NCBI GenBank assembly: GCA_030611625.1
Contig: JAUWPK010000028.1
Location: 1-15,004, forward strand
Length of the DNA: 15,004 nucleotides
Direction: 5' to 3'
Source of the DNA: Promethearchaeum sp.
Lineage (GTDB): Archaea > Asgardarchaeota > Lokiarchaeia > Sigyniarchaeales > Promethearchaeaceae
The position numbers and the translations under genes were made by a program. The notes beneath the pieces were generated by a model. It was not told the DNA's origin. It saw only the letters and a program-made list of their open reading frames with translations, and did no database searches. Positions 5,624 to 13,557 of this stretch are shown piece by piece (within the stretch, counting starts at the first letter, position 1; every line of letters starts with the position of its first letter).

Positions 5624-6823
5624 ATGAAAATTAATGCAAAGAATAAGATATTAATCCTGTTTTTATTGCTTTTACCTTTACATATTTTGTTTATTTCCAA
5701 TACAACTGCAAAACCCATAGACGATACTAGTTTGCAAGATGTCATTGATGCTGGAAAAATTGTAGTCGGGATTGAGGCGGGTTATCCCCCTTTTGAGCAA
5801 AGAAATCCGGATACTGATGAAATTGAAGGTTTTGATCCTGATATAATGCAATATATTGCTGATGATATTGGAGTTTCAATAGAATGGGTAGATGTTTCTT
5901 GGTCTGTAATCTTTACAGGTTTAGCTCTTGGAAATTATGATTGTATAATTTCTGCAGTTACTATTACTGCTGAAAGAGAAGAAAACATGGACTTTTCCCG
6001 TTGGTATTACAGAAGTGCTCAAGCTGTTTTGGTTAATAATGATAATCCAAAGAATATAAATACTATATATGATATAAATTCGACAAGTATTAATGTAGGA
6101 GTTCAAGGAGGAACAACTAGCGAATTATATCTTATAGATAATAATATTGTTGCTGTAAAATCTTCATTCGTAACAATTCCTTTAGCAATTGAAGCTCTAG
6201 AACTTGGAACAGTTGATGTAGTTCTTGGAAATCATGCAATCTTATTAGATGATATGGTATCTGATACTATGAAAGTGGTTGATACATTTAATCCAGAAGA
6301 TTTTGGAATTCCAGTCCAAACAGGTTCTGATTCATTACGTCTAAGAATTAATTCAATTTTAGATGATTTGTTAGGAGTTGATATTGACCATCCTGAAACA
6401 AACGCATATTATACTGCATCTTACGAAGAATGGTTTGGTATGAAACCACCCTATCCTACTTCATCAACATATTATTATACAATTCATGCATCCTGCGGTA
6501 ATAATGGTGATATTAACCCTGAGGGAGAAATTAAAGTAGCAGAGGGTGATAGAATCGAATTCAAATTCACACCAGATAGCAATTATATGGTTGATAGCCT
6601 TACTGTTGATGGAACAAAAGTTGAACCTCCAAGCGGTGGTTCTTATAGCAGTTATATTTTTTATAATGTAGATTCAGATCATACCATTGAAGTTGATTTT
6701 AGAGAAGTAATAGTTGAAGATCCTTTCGTAATTCCAGGATATTCAATAGTCTCCTTCATAATAATTAGTTTTGCAATGGTAAGTATAATAACTGTTAAAA
6801 TTCATCAACGAAGATTAAATTAA
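5624..6823 (+). CDS. membrane-tethered solute-binding protein (family 3) with extra beta domain
   Basis: A 399-residue surface protein. Residues 7-29 form a signal peptide. Residues 34-275 are an amino-acid-type extracellular solute-binding domain (SBP family 3): GKIVVGIEAGYPPFEQ, GFDPDIMQYIAD, then ALGNYDCIISAVTITAERE and the VGVQGGTTSE hinge motif. Residues 284-360 form a separate beta domain, YTIHASCGNNGDINPEG... with DHTIEVDFRE, of the bacterial/InlB-like repeat type seen on surface proteins. A C-terminal tail follows: IPGYS, one membrane helix at about 373-392, then HQRR. This is an archaeal CTERM-like surface anchor. Expected role: binding a polar amino acid or similar ligand outside the cell. 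No permease or ATPase gene adjoins it, so it may serve a transporter encoded elsewhere or act as a receptor. The start ATG follows AAGGA by 10 bases. The domain calls are confident; the ligand is unknown. Confidence 0.85.
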   Translation: MKINAKNKILILFLLLLPLHILFISNTTAKPIDDTSLQDVIDAGKIVVGIEAGYPPFEQRNPDTDEIEGFDPDIMQYIADDIGVSIEWVDVSWSVIFTGLALGNYDCIISAVTITAEREENMDFSRWYYRSAQAVLVNNDNPKNINTIYDINSTSINVGVQGGTTSELYLIDNNIVAVKSSFVTIPLAIEALELGTVDVVLGNHAILLDDMVSDTMKVVDTFNPEDFGIPVQTGSDSLRLRINSILDDLLGVDIDHPETNAYYTASYEEWFGMKPPYPTSSTYYYTIHASCGNNGDINPEGEIKVAEGDRIEFKFTPDSNYMVDSLTVDGTKVEPPSGGSYSSYIFYNVDSDHTIEVDFREVIVEDPFVIPGYSIVSFIIISFAMVSIITVKIHQRRLN

Positions 6824-6897
6824 AAGAATTTTATACTTTTTTCCTTTTCCATATTCTTATCTTTGGGTGTTTGTAATGATATTTTGTTTACACAGTA

Positions 6898-8142
6898 TCA
6901 GGTAATAAAAGATTTATTAAATCCTAATAATGAATAAATAGCCACACCTTTCCAAAGAACTGATTCATCAATATCAAATTCTGGATGGTGATGTGGGTGA
7001 ATTATACCTTTTTCACTATTTTTTATCCCTAGAAATAGAAATACACCACTTACCTTTTGTTGATAAAATGCAAAATCTTCTCCACCCATGCTTGGAGGAA
7101 TACTAGTAATAGGACCTAAAGGAGCTAAAATTTCCGATATTTTTTCGGTTAAATCTTCATCATTAATAACAGTGGGATAAGAAGGCTCGATAAATTGTAA
7201 TTCGGCTTTACACCTCCATGCTTCTGCATATCCCTTTACAATTTCATGCATCCTTTTTATGATATAATCCCTAACTGTCGAATTTAAAGTGCGTAGTGTT
7301 CCTTTAAGAGTAAATCTTGAAGGAATTATGTTATGCGCATTACTTCCTTTGAAGACAGGTATAGAAAGCACCGCAGTTTCTAATGGGTCAATTTCACGTG
7401 ATATTATTTTTTGTAAAGCATTATAAATTTCTGGAACAATTGCACTCGGATCAATGCATAAATGAGGGAAAGCTGCATGACCGCCTTTACCTTTTATTTT
7501 TATCTCAAATATATCTGATGAGGCCATCACTGGTCCAGAACGTATTCCAATTTCTCCAGATTCAAGCGGAATCCATACGTGTAATCCGAAAATTTCATCC
7601 ACATCATCAAGTACTCCTTCATTAATCATTTTATAGGCACCAGCCCCACCTTCTTCAGCGGGTTGAAAAATGAATTTGATATTTCCATTAAGGAATTCTT
7701 TATATTTCCATAGGATGCGCGCGGCTCCTAAAAGGCACGCCATATGAGCATCGTGGCCGCATGCATGCATTTTTCCTGGAATTTGACTTATATACAATTT
7801 GTCATTTTTTTCAGTAATATTTAACGCATCCATATCAGCCCTTAGCCCAATTGTTTTCCCGTCTTTGGTTCCTTTTAATATTGCAGTAATACCTGTACCA
7901 GCAATTCTAACTGGTGAAAAACCTATTTTTTTTAATTCATTTTCTATATACGAAGCAGTATTTTCTTCTTCATACATTGTTTCTGGATGCATGTGAAAAT
8001 GTCTTCGCATTTCAACCAAGTTAAATTCAATATCATGAGCTTCTTTTATGACCATCTCTAAAATTTTTTCTTTTTCCAACTTTAAATTCCACCATTGAGC
8101 TGCGTTATTCAATTTGATTAAGGGTTTATTAGCTTTTAACAT
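6898..8142 (-). CDS. M20 family amidohydrolase (aminoacylase / IAA-amino acid hydrolase type)
   Basis: A 414-residue zinc- or manganese-dependent hydrolase that cleaves N-acyl amino acids or related amides. Seen: RRHFHMHPE at 46-54; LRADMDAL near 100; the metal-binding MHACGHDAH with C128 and H130; PAEEGG with E163/E164 (base and ligand); GLHVW with H188; GKGGHAA at 218-224, where the dimerisation domain begins; and HPHHHPEFDIDE near 382 with the last histidine ligand. The cysteine ligand marks the IAA-amidohydrolase/aminoacylase branch (M20D) rather than ArgE or DapE. It is the last gene of the operon, and its ATG overlaps the DUF1667 gene by 14 bases, suggesting translational coupling. An internal ATG (M30, 8055) would give the more usual N-terminus (MVIKEAHDIEF); the extra 29 residues are rich in aromatic and charged residues. 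Its metabolic link to the glycerol-phosphate genes is unclear. Confidence 0.88.
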   Translation of the reverse strand: MLKANKPLIKLNNAAQWWNLKLEKEKILEMVIKEAHDIEFNLVEMRRHFHMHPETMYEEENTASYIENELKKIGFSPVRIAGTGITAILKGTKDGKTIGLRADMDALNITEKNDKLYISQIPGKMHACGHDAHMACLLGAARILWKYKEFLNGNIKFIFQPAEEGGAGAYKMINEGVLDDVDEIFGLHVWIPLESGEIGIRSGPVMASSDIFEIKIKGKGGHAAFPHLCIDPSAIVPEIYNALQKIISREIDPLETAVLSIPVFKGSNAHNIIPSRFTLKGTLRTLNSTVRDYIIKRMHEIVKGYAEAWRCKAELQFIEPSYPTVINDEDLTEKISEILAPLGPITSIPPSMGGEDFAFYQQKVSGVFLFLGIKNSEKGIIHPHHHPEFDIDESVLWKGVAIYSLLGFNKSFIT

Positions 8143-8524
8143 CTATATCTCTTGAGGCAATCACTGAAATCCTTGTATTTAATATGTTATCTATGAGAAT
8201 ATCACCCATTTTTATAGGAGCTAAGCAATGAGTATCATTTACCATCTTCACTGCCTCAATTAATAAAGATTTTGGTATTGCCTCAGTTGATCGAACAGGA
8301 ATTACAGGTAATTTTCCTTTTTCAACCCTCATTGTAGTAATTAACATGCGAACAGGGTTTGAAAATTCGGAAATACCGTATTTCTTTCCACGAGGACAAA
8401 GATATCCTTCTACATTAATTTCTTTAGTTTTAGGATCTTGAGAAACTTTTAAGCGACAGCTATTAGGGCAGATAACACATATAATCTCTTTTTCAACAAC
8501 TTCATTACTAGCTTTTTCATTCAT
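8129..8524 (-). CDS. DUF1667 protein, third subunit of a GlpA/GlpB-like dehydrogenase
   Basis: A 131-residue cysteine-containing protein of the DUF1667 family, always found near FAD/NAD oxidoreductases of the GlpA/GlpB kind (as in the Thermotoga glycerol cluster). From the ATG at 8524 it reads MNEKASNEVV, then EIICVICPNSCRLKV (CxxCxxxC) and GYLCPRGKKYG, with four cysteines that could hold a metal or Fe-S cluster. PVRMLITTMRV, then LPVIPVRSTEAIPK, complete the family pattern, ending ISVIASRDID. The frame opens 15 codons further up (8569), but ATG 8524 is preferred: it follows the previous stop by one base, and GGAGG lies about eight bases before it within the last codons of that gene. Its stop lies inside the M20 gene. 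The family is confident; a scaffold or electron-transfer role is inferred from context. Confidence 0.85.
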   Translation of the reverse strand: MNEKASNEVVEKEIICVICPNSCRLKVSQDPKTKEINVEGYLCPRGKKYGISEFSNPVRMLITTMRVEKGKLPVIPVRSTEAIPKSLLIEAVKMVNDTHCLAPIKMGDILIDNILNTRISVIASRDIDVKS

Positions 8525-8525
8525 T

Positions 8526-9836
8526 TTAACTGCCCTCCAACATTTCTTTTTCAATAACGTTAATTGCACTATCTTGTTCTATAATGTTTATTGTGATTTG
8601 TTCACCTACATCATCAGGTTTTAGTTTTACTTTAAGATGAATCATTTCTGAGGGTAAAACAAATTTCTGCTTTCTTTTATAGATTATTTTTCCCTTTGAG
8701 ATAATTTCAGCGATAATGTTCTGTCTTGGATTTTTCACGCGGAATGAGAATTCTATTTCATATGGTTCTTTTGAATTTTTTATACCACAAATGCGTTCAG
8801 GAATAACATACCCCACATCTGTTCCAGGTTTAGCATAAACAACATCTTTTTGTAAATCTTTTATTGGGAGTTCATCTTTTGCATATTTTGCTGCATTAAT
8901 TCCCGCTCTTTTAGATTCAAATGTTACGAAATCGACCAAATCATGTACTTGGAGAACATTCCCTGCAGCAAATATTCCAGGTACCGTTGTTTGCAAAAAT
9001 TCATCTACTTCTGGACCTCCATTATTAGCTATTTTACATCCCGCTTTTGATGATAGTTCGTTCTCGGGAATTAAGCCAACAGAAAAGAGAATTGTATCTA
9101 CATCCCAAGTTTTTTCTGTTCCAGGAATTGGTCTCCATTTTTCATCAATACCTGCAATAGTGACCCCTTCAACTCTTTCTTTACCGCGAATGTCGATTAT
9201 CGTATGTCGTAGATATAATGGAATTCCATAATCATCAAGACATTGCACTTGATTTCTTTTAAGACCACTTGGATAGGGTAGAACTTCTGCAACAGCGACA
9301 ACTTTAATTCCTTCCATCATACAGCGCCGAGCCATAATCATACCTATATCTCCAGAGCCAAGAATCAATACTCTTTTTCCTGGAAAATAACCCTCTATAT
9401 TAATGAAACGCTGTGCTTGGCCCGCTGGAAAAATTCCTGCAGGTCGCGTACCTGGAATATTTATTGCACCTCTAGTTCTCTCTCTACATCCCATTCCTAG
9501 AACAATTGATTTAGCTTTATAATGAACAACACCATTATTAGGGTTTATCGTAGTAATGACTCTTTCAGATGTAATTTGCATAACCATTGTATTAAGAAGG
9601 ACTTTAATCTTGCTTTCTTTAATTTTATTGATAAATCTTTGAGCATATTCAGGACCAGTAAGTTCTTCTTTGAAATATCGAAGACCGAACCCATTATGAA
9701 TGCATTGCTGTAAAATCCCTCCTAATTCGTGATCCCTTTCTAGAATAGAAACAGAAACACCTTCTTCATAAGCGGCTAATGCTGCTGCTAAACCCGCAGG
9801 TCCACCCCCAATAATAAAAACGTCAATATTTTCCAT
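8526..9836 (-). CDS. FAD/NAD-dependent oxidoreductase (GlpB-like partner of GlpA)
   Basis: A 436-residue two-dinucleotide-domain flavoprotein. The FAD domain has VFIIGGGPAGLAAA at residues 6-19 and the acidic end ILERD at 31-35. The NAD domain has LILGSGDIG at 158-165, and the second FAD motif TTVPGIFAAGN at 283-293. The subfamily signature GILQQCIHNGFGLRYFKEE (residues 40-58) and ELTGPEYA are typical of the oxidoreductase encoded between GlpA-like and DUF1667 genes in Thermotoga and Firmicutes. Residues 330-436 form a beta-rich tail. Likely role: passing electrons from the GlpA-like subunit to NAD or another acceptor. The gene starts immediately after the TAG of the previous gene (TAGATG), with AAGGAG inside the end of that gene as its ribosome site. 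The electron acceptor is unknown. Confidence 0.85.
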   Translation of the reverse strand: MENIDVFIIGGGPAGLAAALAAYEEGVSVSILERDHELGGILQQCIHNGFGLRYFKEELTGPEYAQRFINKIKESKIKVLLNTMVMQITSERVITTINPNNGVVHYKAKSIVLGMGCRERTRGAINIPGTRPAGIFPAGQAQRFINIEGYFPGKRVLILGSGDIGMIMARRCMMEGIKVVAVAEVLPYPSGLKRNQVQCLDDYGIPLYLRHTIIDIRGKERVEGVTIAGIDEKWRPIPGTEKTWDVDTILFSVGLIPENELSSKAGCKIANNGGPEVDEFLQTTVPGIFAAGNVLQVHDLVDFVTFESKRAGINAAKYAKDELPIKDLQKDVVYAKPGTDVGYVIPERICGIKNSKEPYEIEFSFRVKNPRQNIIAEIISKGKIIYKRKQKFVLPSEMIHLKVKLKPDDVGEQITINIIEQDSAINVIEKEMLEGS

Positions 9837-11327
9837 CTATAGATTTTCTCCTTTTTTAATTACTTCAGAATTTAAATGCTTGGTCCGCTCAAATACTATG
9901 AAGGAATCCCCCCCGGTTTTGGTTACCTTCTCCATAATCATATCTTGTTCCCGACTAATAATTTTCATAACTTTTGGTAAGCAAAATCCTCCTTGGCATC
10001 TTCCCATACCAGGTCTAAGTCTCCTCTTAATCATGTCTGTATTTGTCACAGGAATCGGACCGTTACAAGTTTCTACGATTTCGGCTTCAGTAACTTGCTC
10101 GCATCTGCAAATAATTTGACCCCATTGTGGATTTTCTTTAATTTTATCTGCTAATTCCTTTTCTGATAAATCTGAAAGTAAAATTTGCTTATTTCTAGTA
10201 GGGATATAATCTTTCTTCTTCTCAAATTTATATCCACAGTTTTTCTTCAATATTTGTTCAACCAATTCTGCAATTGCTAAAGAGGATGAAAGACCGGGAG
10301 AATCAATTCCCGCTACATTAACAAATTGAGGAATGCTGCTTTCTTCTACAATAAAATCATGTTGGTGAGTAGAGGCGCGAATGCCTGCAAAATTAGTAAT
10401 ATTTTTCTTAAAGGGAAGATTCTTGATGATTTTACGTGCTCCAGTGATAATTTCATTCAATCCAATGGATGTAGTGTTAATTCCTTCTTTACTATCAATC
10501 TCAGTTGCATTTGGCCCGATGAAGAAGTTTCCATGGACGGTTTTACTTATTACAATTCCTTTTGATGCAGGTGTAGGTGTAGGAAATATAATTTTTTTAA
10601 GAGGTAATGAATCTTTATCAAAGAGAATGTATTCACCCCGGCGTGGTATAATTATAAAATCTTCAAGACCAACCATACGTGCGATTTTATCAGAATAAAT
10701 GCCCGCCGCATTAATAATAGTTTTTGCTTTTATTTTTCTACCATCGGTAGAATGGATTTCAAAAACATCATTTTGTGTATCTCTTTTTATGAAACCTACT
10801 TCAAATTCTAAAAATAATTCAACACCGTTAATCATTGCGTGTTCTGCCAGTGCAATTGTTAATTCAAAGGGAATAATTATACCCGCTCTTGGAAAATGTA
10901 GAATCGCGATAACATTATCGTTTAATTGTGGTTCAATTTCATGAATTTTATCTAACTCTGTTATTAATTCAACTTCAACACCACGATTTTGACTCTTAGT
11001 AAACTCACTTTCTAAGGTTTCATGCTCAATTTTATCTGTTGCACAAAATATTGCACCTATTCTCTCATATTCCACCCCAATTTTTGGTCCTATTTCATCA
11101 ATTAATTCATTTCCGCGCAAACATAATTTTTCTTTTAAAGATCCTTTCGTGGTAAAATAACCTTGATGGATGATGCCAGAATTCGCTTTTGTTGCACCCA
11201 TGGAAACATCGGATTCTTTCTCAATAATGATTGTATTTATATTATATTTTGAGAGACGTTGTGCAATAGCCGAACCAACACAGCCCGCACCAATAATTGC
11301 AATATCATAAAGTTTTGAAGAATTCAT
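9837..11327 (-). CDS. GlpA-like FAD-dependent dehydrogenase with [2Fe-2S] BFD-like domain
   Basis: A 496-residue protein, the first gene of a four-gene operon. Residues 6-360 are a DAO-type FAD domain: YDIAIIGAGCVGSAIAQRL, then IEKESDVSMGATKANSGIIHQGY, then INAAGIYSD (205-213) and FAGIRAST. Residues about 400-455 are a BFD-like [2Fe-2S] domain with C407-x-C409 and C444-x4-C449 (IICRCEQVTEAEI, then GMGRCQGGFCLP). The architecture matches anaerobic glycerol-3-phosphate dehydrogenase GlpA and the Thermotoga TM1432-type proteins. Reaction expected: sn-glycerol-3-phosphate to dihydroxyacetone phosphate, electrons through FAD and the cluster to the GlpB-like partner. An alternative 2-hydroxyacid substrate cannot be excluded. 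There are no membrane segments. The start ATG at 11327 sits in a 132-base divergent promoter region shared with malic enzyme. The architecture is confident; the substrate is moderate. Confidence 0.84.
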   Translation of the reverse strand: MNSSKLYDIAIIGAGCVGSAIAQRLSKYNINTIIIEKESDVSMGATKANSGIIHQGYFTTKGSLKEKLCLRGNELIDEIGPKIGVEYERIGAIFCATDKIEHETLESEFTKSQNRGVEVELITELDKIHEIEPQLNDNVIAILHFPRAGIIIPFELTIALAEHAMINGVELFLEFEVGFIKRDTQNDVFEIHSTDGRKIKAKTIINAAGIYSDKIARMVGLEDFIIIPRRGEYILFDKDSLPLKKIIFPTPTPASKGIVISKTVHGNFFIGPNATEIDSKEGINTTSIGLNEIITGARKIIKNLPFKKNITNFAGIRASTHQHDFIVEESSIPQFVNVAGIDSPGLSSSLAIAELVEQILKKNCGYKFEKKKDYIPTRNKQILLSDLSEKELADKIKENPQWGQIICRCEQVTEAEIVETCNGPIPVTNTDMIKRRLRPGMGRCQGGFCLPKVMKIISREQDMIMEKVTKTGGDSFIVFERTKHLNSEVIKKGENL

Positions 11328-11459
11328 ACAAAGTCACGTAACATTAAATTATCGGCAAAATAAGTTTTTAAAATTATTGGAGTTTTTCTAATTTTTCAGA
11401 AAATTTGTTAATAATCTGGTAATTTAACTTAAAAAGAATGTTGTAAAATTGAACTTAAG
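11328..11459. promoter_or_regulatory. divergent promoter region: GlpA-type operon and malic enzyme
   Basis: A 132-base AT-rich spacer. On the minus strand, AATAATTTTAAAAACTT (around 11364-11380) is a candidate TATA for the operon. On the plus strand, TAATTTAACTTAAAA (11420-11434) lies about 30 bases before the TTG start of malic enzyme and would give a leaderless mRNA. A six-base inverted repeat, TTTTCT at 11384-11389 with AGAAAA at 11398-11403, lies between them and could be an operator or chance. Confidence 0.45.
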
Positions 11460-12836
11460 TTGAAATTTAATCATAGGTTTTTTAACAAAAACGTTAAACT
11501 TACAAAAGAGGAACTCTTGGAACGATCCAAACAACCAGCGAAAGATTCCTTAAAGATGCATCCTTTCTATAGAGGAAAAGTGCAAGTATTACCACGGTGT
11601 ACAATTAGAAATTTCGATGATTTTGGAATTTGGTATTCTCCAGGTGTCGCCGCTCCATGTCTTGATATTAAAGAAAACCCTTTGAAAGTATATGAACACA
11701 CTAGTAAATGGAATTATGTTGCTGTAGTGAGTGATGGAACCCGAGTATTGGGTTTAGGAAACATAGGTCCAGAAGCAGGATTACCCGTTATGGAAGGAAA
11801 AGCATTACTTTATAAATACTTAGGAGGAGTCGATGCTTTTCCTATGTGCATTGGACCAAACATGGATGCAGATCAGATAATTCAATTGGTTAAATGGATT
11901 CAGCCAACTTTCGGAGGAATTAATCTAGAAGATATTCAGAAACCAAAATGTTTCAAAGTATTGGATACATTGAGGAAGGACCCTGATGTTAAAATACCCG
12001 TATGGCATGATGACCAACAAGGAACTGCTTGTGTTACCCTTGCAGGTGCATTGAATGCAATAAAAATTGTTGGAAAGAAAAAGAAAGATGTAAACATAGT
12101 TTTTAATGGGGTAGGAGCTAGTAATTTTGCAATACAACGATTATTAGGTCTTGCTGGATTTGATATAAAAAAAGCCATATTCGTTGACTCGAAAGGAATA
12201 TTATTTAAAGAGCGTGAAGATCTACTCTCACCAGAAAATTATAAATATGAGGTTGTTCAACAAAGTAATCCCGAACAGATACAAGGAGATTGTGGAACTG
12301 CCCTTAATGGAGCAGATATTTTAATATCTCTTTCTAAACCAGGTCCAGGGGTTATAAAGAAAGAATGGATTTCCAAAATGGCTGACGATGCAATTGTGTT
12401 TGTATGTGCCAATCCTATACCCGAAATATTTCCTTGGGATGCAAAAGAGGCTGGTGCAAAGATTGTAGCTACGGGCCGTTCTGATTTTCCAAATCAAGTA
12501 AATAATTCCATTGGTTTTCCTGGAATTTTTAGAGGTACACTAGATGTACGCGCTTCTACAATTACAGATGAAATGTGTATAGCTGCTGCTGAAGAACTTG
12601 CTGCTTTTGCCTATGATAAAGGAATTTCGGAAGATTACATAGTACCCACAATGGATGATACGGAAGTATTTATTCGTGAAGCTGTAGCTGTAGGACAAAA
12701 AGCAATAGAGCAAAATGTTGCACGTATTCATTTGAGTCGAGACGAAGCAAGGATTTATGCCGAAGATATAATAAATTTATCTCAAGATCAAACGAAAATC
12801 TTAATGAAAAAAAATTTCATCCCGCGTTATGAATAA
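11460..12836 (+). CDS. malic enzyme, NAD(P)-dependent oxaloacetate-decarboxylating
   Basis: A 458-residue enzyme converting malate to pyruvate and CO2 with NAD(P). Seen: YSPGVAAPC with catalytic Y59; LGLGNIGPEAGLPVMEGKALLYK with K114; INLEDI with metal ligands E156 and D157; VWHDDQQGTA with D184/D185; the nucleotide loop FNGVGASNFAI (about 215-225); and NQVNNSIGFPGIFRG. Length is typical of the short bacterial/archaeal form (without the phosphotransacetylase domain). The loop GVGASN does not by itself fix NAD or NADP. The start is TTG at 11460: the frame is closed at 11430 and no ATG or GTG lies between. The N-terminus is about 30 residues longer than the simplest archaeal enzymes, with MHPFYRGK beginning the usual core at residue 33. 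No Shine-Dalgarno site is visible, so leaderless translation is plausible. It diverges from the GlpA-type operon. Confidence 0.9.
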   Translation: MKFNHRFFNKNVKLTKEELLERSKQPAKDSLKMHPFYRGKVQVLPRCTIRNFDDFGIWYSPGVAAPCLDIKENPLKVYEHTSKWNYVAVVSDGTRVLGLGNIGPEAGLPVMEGKALLYKYLGGVDAFPMCIGPNMDADQIIQLVKWIQPTFGGINLEDIQKPKCFKVLDTLRKDPDVKIPVWHDDQQGTACVTLAGALNAIKIVGKKKKDVNIVFNGVGASNFAIQRLLGLAGFDIKKAIFVDSKGILFKEREDLLSPENYKYEVVQQSNPEQIQGDCGTALNGADILISLSKPGPGVIKKEWISKMADDAIVFVCANPIPEIFPWDAKEAGAKIVATGRSDFPNQVNNSIGFPGIFRGTLDVRASTITDEMCIAAAEELAAFAYDKGISEDYIVPTMDDTEVFIREAVAVGQKAIEQNVARIHLSRDEARIYAEDIINLSQDQTKILMKKNFIPRYE

Positions 12837-12850
12837 CAATTAACAATTCC

Positions 12851-12857
12851 TTTTTTT
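12851..12857 (+). terminator. T-run after malic enzyme
   Basis: Seven T residues begin 15 bases after the stop codon in an otherwise A/T-mixed spacer. Confidence 0.4.
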
Positions 12858-12916
12858 AGTATGAATTAAAAGTTAAATAAATTGGAATTTTATATAGAAG
12901 AATTATAAAACTATTT

Positions 12917-12954
12917 AATAAATCCTATTGGGATACTATTGATATAGGTTTATT
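12917..12954. repeat. imperfect inverted repeat between malic enzyme and the 161-residue gene
   Basis: AATAAATCCTAT at 12917-12928 is the near-complement of ATAGGTTTATT at 12944-12954 (6 and 5 paired bases with one bulged T). The loop is TGGGATACTATTGAT. The word TATTG recurs at 12926, 12937 and 12951. It lies about 80 bases before the TTG start at 13032 and could be an operator or an RNA hairpin. Confidence 0.45.
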
Positions 12955-13031
12955 GACTATTAGATTATTATAGAAATGTGAGATATAACATATTTTTGTA
13001 AGAAAATATATCAAAAAAGAAGGAAATAGAA

Positions 13032-13517
13032 TTGATAGTTAGGACTTCAATGTACAAGGTTCAAGAGAATGAAATAGGAATCGCAGTGTCACATTACCAC
13101 TCTAAGTTAGGTCCAATGTTTCTAGATATCAATTTTGACTTCAATCTTTTTGATCGCGTAACCCAATATAACATTCTTCAAGATTCAATTTCAACTAGAT
13201 CAGAAAATTTATCCTTATTTGCTTCTACCAAAGAAAAGATTTCTTACACAGTTAGAATTAAAAAAGTTAAAGTTGAGGACGCTCTAGCCCGTGGCGGTGT
13301 AAAAAGATACGCATTACTTTTAATTATCCCAAGCAATATTAAAAAATTGGAAATTGACATTGATGATATATCTGATGATATTGTCGAGAAACTTTCTCAA
13401 GGTGCCTACATTAATCAATGCCTTAAAGCTTGGGGTACTTTAATCAATGATATTCACGGACCTGTCAATTTTGAAATAGATGGCTCCGAAGAAATACCTA
13501 ATCATTCATTAAACTAA
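13032..13517 (+). CDS. 161-residue protein of unknown function, possible longin/roadblock-like fold
   Basis: I do not recognise this protein. It is soluble and predicted alpha/beta. The N-terminus alternates strand residues (NEIGIAVSHYHSKLGPMFLDINF at 13-35), the GP turn recalling profilin-like, roadblock/longin domains that are abundant in Asgard archaea. A second strand-rich block spans 69-107 (KISYTVRIKKVKVED...KRYALLLIIP). An acidic helix (IDIDDISDDIVEKL) and a short helical end follow. The start is TTG at 13032: AAGGA at 13020-13024 lies seven bases upstream, whereas the next ATG (13050) is too far from it. It stands between malic enzyme and the leucine-rich-repeat gene, convergent with the latter. 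The longin idea is weak inference; the coding call is good. Confidence 0.65.
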   Translation: MIVRTSMYKVQENEIGIAVSHYHSKLGPMFLDINFDFNLFDRVTQYNILQDSISTRSENLSLFASTKEKISYTVRIKKVKVEDALARGGVKRYALLLIIPSNIKKLEIDIDDISDDIVEKLSQGAYINQCLKAWGTLINDIHGPVNFEIDGSEEIPNHSLN

Positions 13518-13544
13518 ATTCATTATTAGAGCAGAATTTTAAGG

Positions 13545-13557
13545 TTTTTTTCTTTTT
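13545..13557 (+). terminator. T-run at the convergent end of the 161-residue gene
   Basis: TTTTTTTCTTTTT lies 27 bases past the stop at 13517 and overlaps the last codon of the convergent leucine-rich-repeat gene. Confidence 0.4.

Noticed and set aside
8525..8569. Upstream 15-codon extension of the DUF1667 gene
   Set aside because: It would overlap the previous gene, while the ATG at 8524 has GGAGG at good spacing and fits the family's usual N-terminus.
10381..10698. 105-codon plus-strand open frame, with others at 9880-10944
   Set aside because: Antisense to the GlpA-like gene; overlapping frames in several phases and no independent start signals.
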